The notes under the pieces: generated by a model
The model's input: only the letters and a program-made list of their open reading frames with translations
Databases searched by the model: none
What the model was told of the DNA's origin: nothing
Source of the DNA: CAVQSS01 sp963746605
Lineage (GTDB): Bacteria > Desulfobacterota > RBG-13-43-22
DNA length: 64,000 bases
Direction: 5' to 3'
NCBI GenBank assembly: GCA_963746605.1
Contig: CAVVCH010000051.1
Coordinates: 62,001 to 126,000, forward strand
Translations under genes and position numbers: made by a program
Shown here: positions 63,051-64,000 of the stretch, one piece after another
Layout of the letters: each line of letters opens with the position of its first letter
Numbering within the stretch: position 1 is the stretch's first letter

Positions 63051-64000
63051 ATGAGAAACAAACCGTCATTGATTGTAGCGGTAAAGCGATTTATTGAAGA
63101 CAATGGGCTTTTTGGGCCGGGATCCAGGATTATTGTCGGGGTTTCCGGCGGACCGGATTCCATGGCCCTGTTCTCCATTTTAAGAGAATTGCGCCGTTCT
63201 TGGGATTTGGAGATAATCGCCCTTTACTGCCATCACGGATTGCGGCGAGCAGCGGACCGGGAGGCGGATTTTGTTCGCCACTGGGCCGGGCTATGGAGTT
63301 GTTCTTTCTATACCTCCAAAGTGGACGTCCAATCCTTTCAAAAGAAGAATAAAATATCCCTCCAGGAGGCGGCTCGGGAGCTGCGCTACGGCGTATTTCG
63401 GTCAATTCTTGCGGAACAAAAGGCAGACAAACTGGCCCTGGGCCACACCGCCAATGACCAGGCGGAGGAAGTGCTGATCGGGTTGATCCGGGGGGCGGGA
63501 CTGGGTGGGTTGGCCGGGATTCCCTTACAACGGGAGTCATTTGTTCGTCCCCTGCTGGCCACCTATCGGCCCGAAATCCTGGCCTATTTAGCTGAACAGA
63601 ACATTCCTTACCTGGAGGATGATTCGAATAAGGACCGACGTTTTCTTCGGGCCAGGATTCGTCACCAATTGTTGCCCGAATTGGGGAAGTACTCTCCTAA
63701 TATTATTACCCAATTAAATCGGACAGCCGGACTGCTGAAGACGGATGAGGCTTTTCTGCAGGAAAAAACCGAGCGGATTGTGGCCCGAGTTATGGTACCG
63801 CTGGAGTCAGGGGTTCAATTCTCTCGAATTGGCTTAAAAAAACTCCCCCCGGCGATTCTTTCCCGCCTATTTCAGAAAGCGTTGTCTCAGGTTAAGGGGG
63901 ATTTGAGGCGAATCGGTTCGGTACACCTGCTTTCTTTAGTAAATGCGGTTTACGGGTCATCCGTCGCGGGCAGATTGGATCTGCCCGGAGGGGTGCAAGC
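63051..64000 (+). CDS. tilS: tRNA(Ile)-lysidine synthetase, 3'-truncated by the window
   Basis: An N-type ATP pyrophosphatase that makes lysidine at position 34 of tRNA-Ile(CAU), so it reads AUA and not AUG codons. The PP-loop is IIVGVSGGPDSMALF (about residues 27-41). Further motifs are YCHHGLRRAADREADFVRHW, LQEAARELRYGVFR, LALGHTANDQAEEVL and IPYLEDDSNKDRRFLRARIRHQLLPEL, the last marking the TilS-specific segment (given here as EDDSNKDRRFLRARIRH). The frame is open to the end of the window with about 316 codons, so the C-terminus is missing. No ribosome-binding site precedes ATG 63051. An essential, usually single-copy gene. Confidence 0.92.
   Translation, partial: MRNKPSLIVAVKRFIEDNGLFGPGSRIIVGVSGGPDSMALFSILRELRRSWDLEIIALYCHHGLRRAADREADFVRHWAGLWSCSFYTSKVDVQSFQKKNKISLQEAARELRYGVFRSILAEQKADKLALGHTANDQAEEVLIGLIRGAGLGGLAGIPLQRESFVRPLLATYRPEILAYLAEQNIPYLEDDSNKDRRFLRARIRHQLLPELGKYSPNIITQLNRTAGLLKTDEAFLQEKTERIVARVMVPLESGVQFSRIGLKKLPPAILSRLFQKALSQVKGDLRRIGSVHLLSLVNAVYGSSVAGRLDLPGGVQ

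Noticed and set aside
1..64000. CRISPR array, rRNA or tRNA genes
   Set aside because: No regularly spaced repeat, rRNA signature or tRNA cloverleaf was recognised on reading both strands; weak or unusual tRNAs could be missed.

Overview
The window reads as a chromosomal segment of an anaerobic, GC-moderate bacterium, most likely a member of the Desulfobacterota (the former Deltaproteobacteria: sulfate reducers and syntrophs). The reasons are a non-decarboxylating glutaryl-CoA dehydrogenase beside a glutaconyl-CoA decarboxylase alpha subunit, a long Hdr/Mvh electron-transfer operon with in-frame UGA codons at conserved cysteine positions, and a YedF-type selenium-metabolism gene. The lower taxonomic rank is not decided by what I can see.

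Layout. 1-2 kb: the end of an ABC transporter ATPase, then a radical SAM protein and an N-acetyltransferase that look like two members of the Nit1C nitrilase cluster. 2.3-6.8 kb: VOC protein, FabH, an SDR dehydrogenase and a chemoreceptor. 7.4-12.9 kb: two tandem secreted papain-like peptidases carrying a chagasin-like (I42) inhibitor domain, plus another secreted protein. 13.2-20 kb: a glutaryl-CoA degradation operon on the minus strand (thiolase, acyl-CoA dehydrogenase, non-decarboxylating glutaryl-CoA dehydrogenase, GcdA) with a recognisable promoter and terminator, and a divergent CoA-transferase subunit. 20-27 kb: FAD-linked oxidase, J-domain protein, metallophosphoesterase, CoA-transferase/GNAT fusion, universal stress protein. 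27-39.8 kb: a nine-gene minus-strand operon hdrC-hdrB-hdrA-mvhD-hdrD-like-hdrA-mvhD-mvhG-mvhA. 40-46.4 kb: Usp, Na/Pi cotransporter, YedF, sugar aminotransferase, glycosyltransferase, flippase-like protein. 46.4-53.6 kb: a large inverted-repeat element, an unknown coiled-coil gene, a LarA-like protein and a complete branched-chain amino-acid (Liv) ABC operon. 53.7-64 kb: small zinc-binding proteins, a duplicated YkgJ protein, IlvE, SDR, B3/B4 protein, MBL hydrolase, Nudix, MOSC and the start of tilS.

How the genes fit together. The minus-strand operon at 13-19 kb converts glutaryl-CoA to glutaconyl-CoA, crotonyl-CoA and acetyl-CoA, the lower part of anaerobic aromatic (benzoyl-CoA) or glutarate degradation. 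Reduced carriers from that oxidation need an outlet, and the Mvh-Hdr type complex at 27-40 kb is the kind of flavin-based electron-bifurcating machine that would exchange electrons among H2, ferredoxin and low-potential thiol/disulfide or related partners. The linking of these two modules is inference.

The most striking observation is that five in-frame UGA codons in the Hdr/Mvh operon fall exactly on conserved cysteine positions (MvhA one, first MvhD two, HdrA one, second MvhD one), each followed by a stem-loop of bacterial SECIS type. Three of these hairpins are nearly identical (7-bp stem, 3-nt loop) and begin exactly 17 nt after the UGA. I read these as selenocysteine codons, not stops.

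Caution: about 17 genes show single-base frameshifts, densest at 28.5-33.5 kb, while other stretches of 5-10 kb are clean. Conserved motifs continue in the shifted frame, so indel errors in the assembly are the simplest explanation, though decay of some duplicated genes (second peptidase copy, first hdrA) cannot be excluded.
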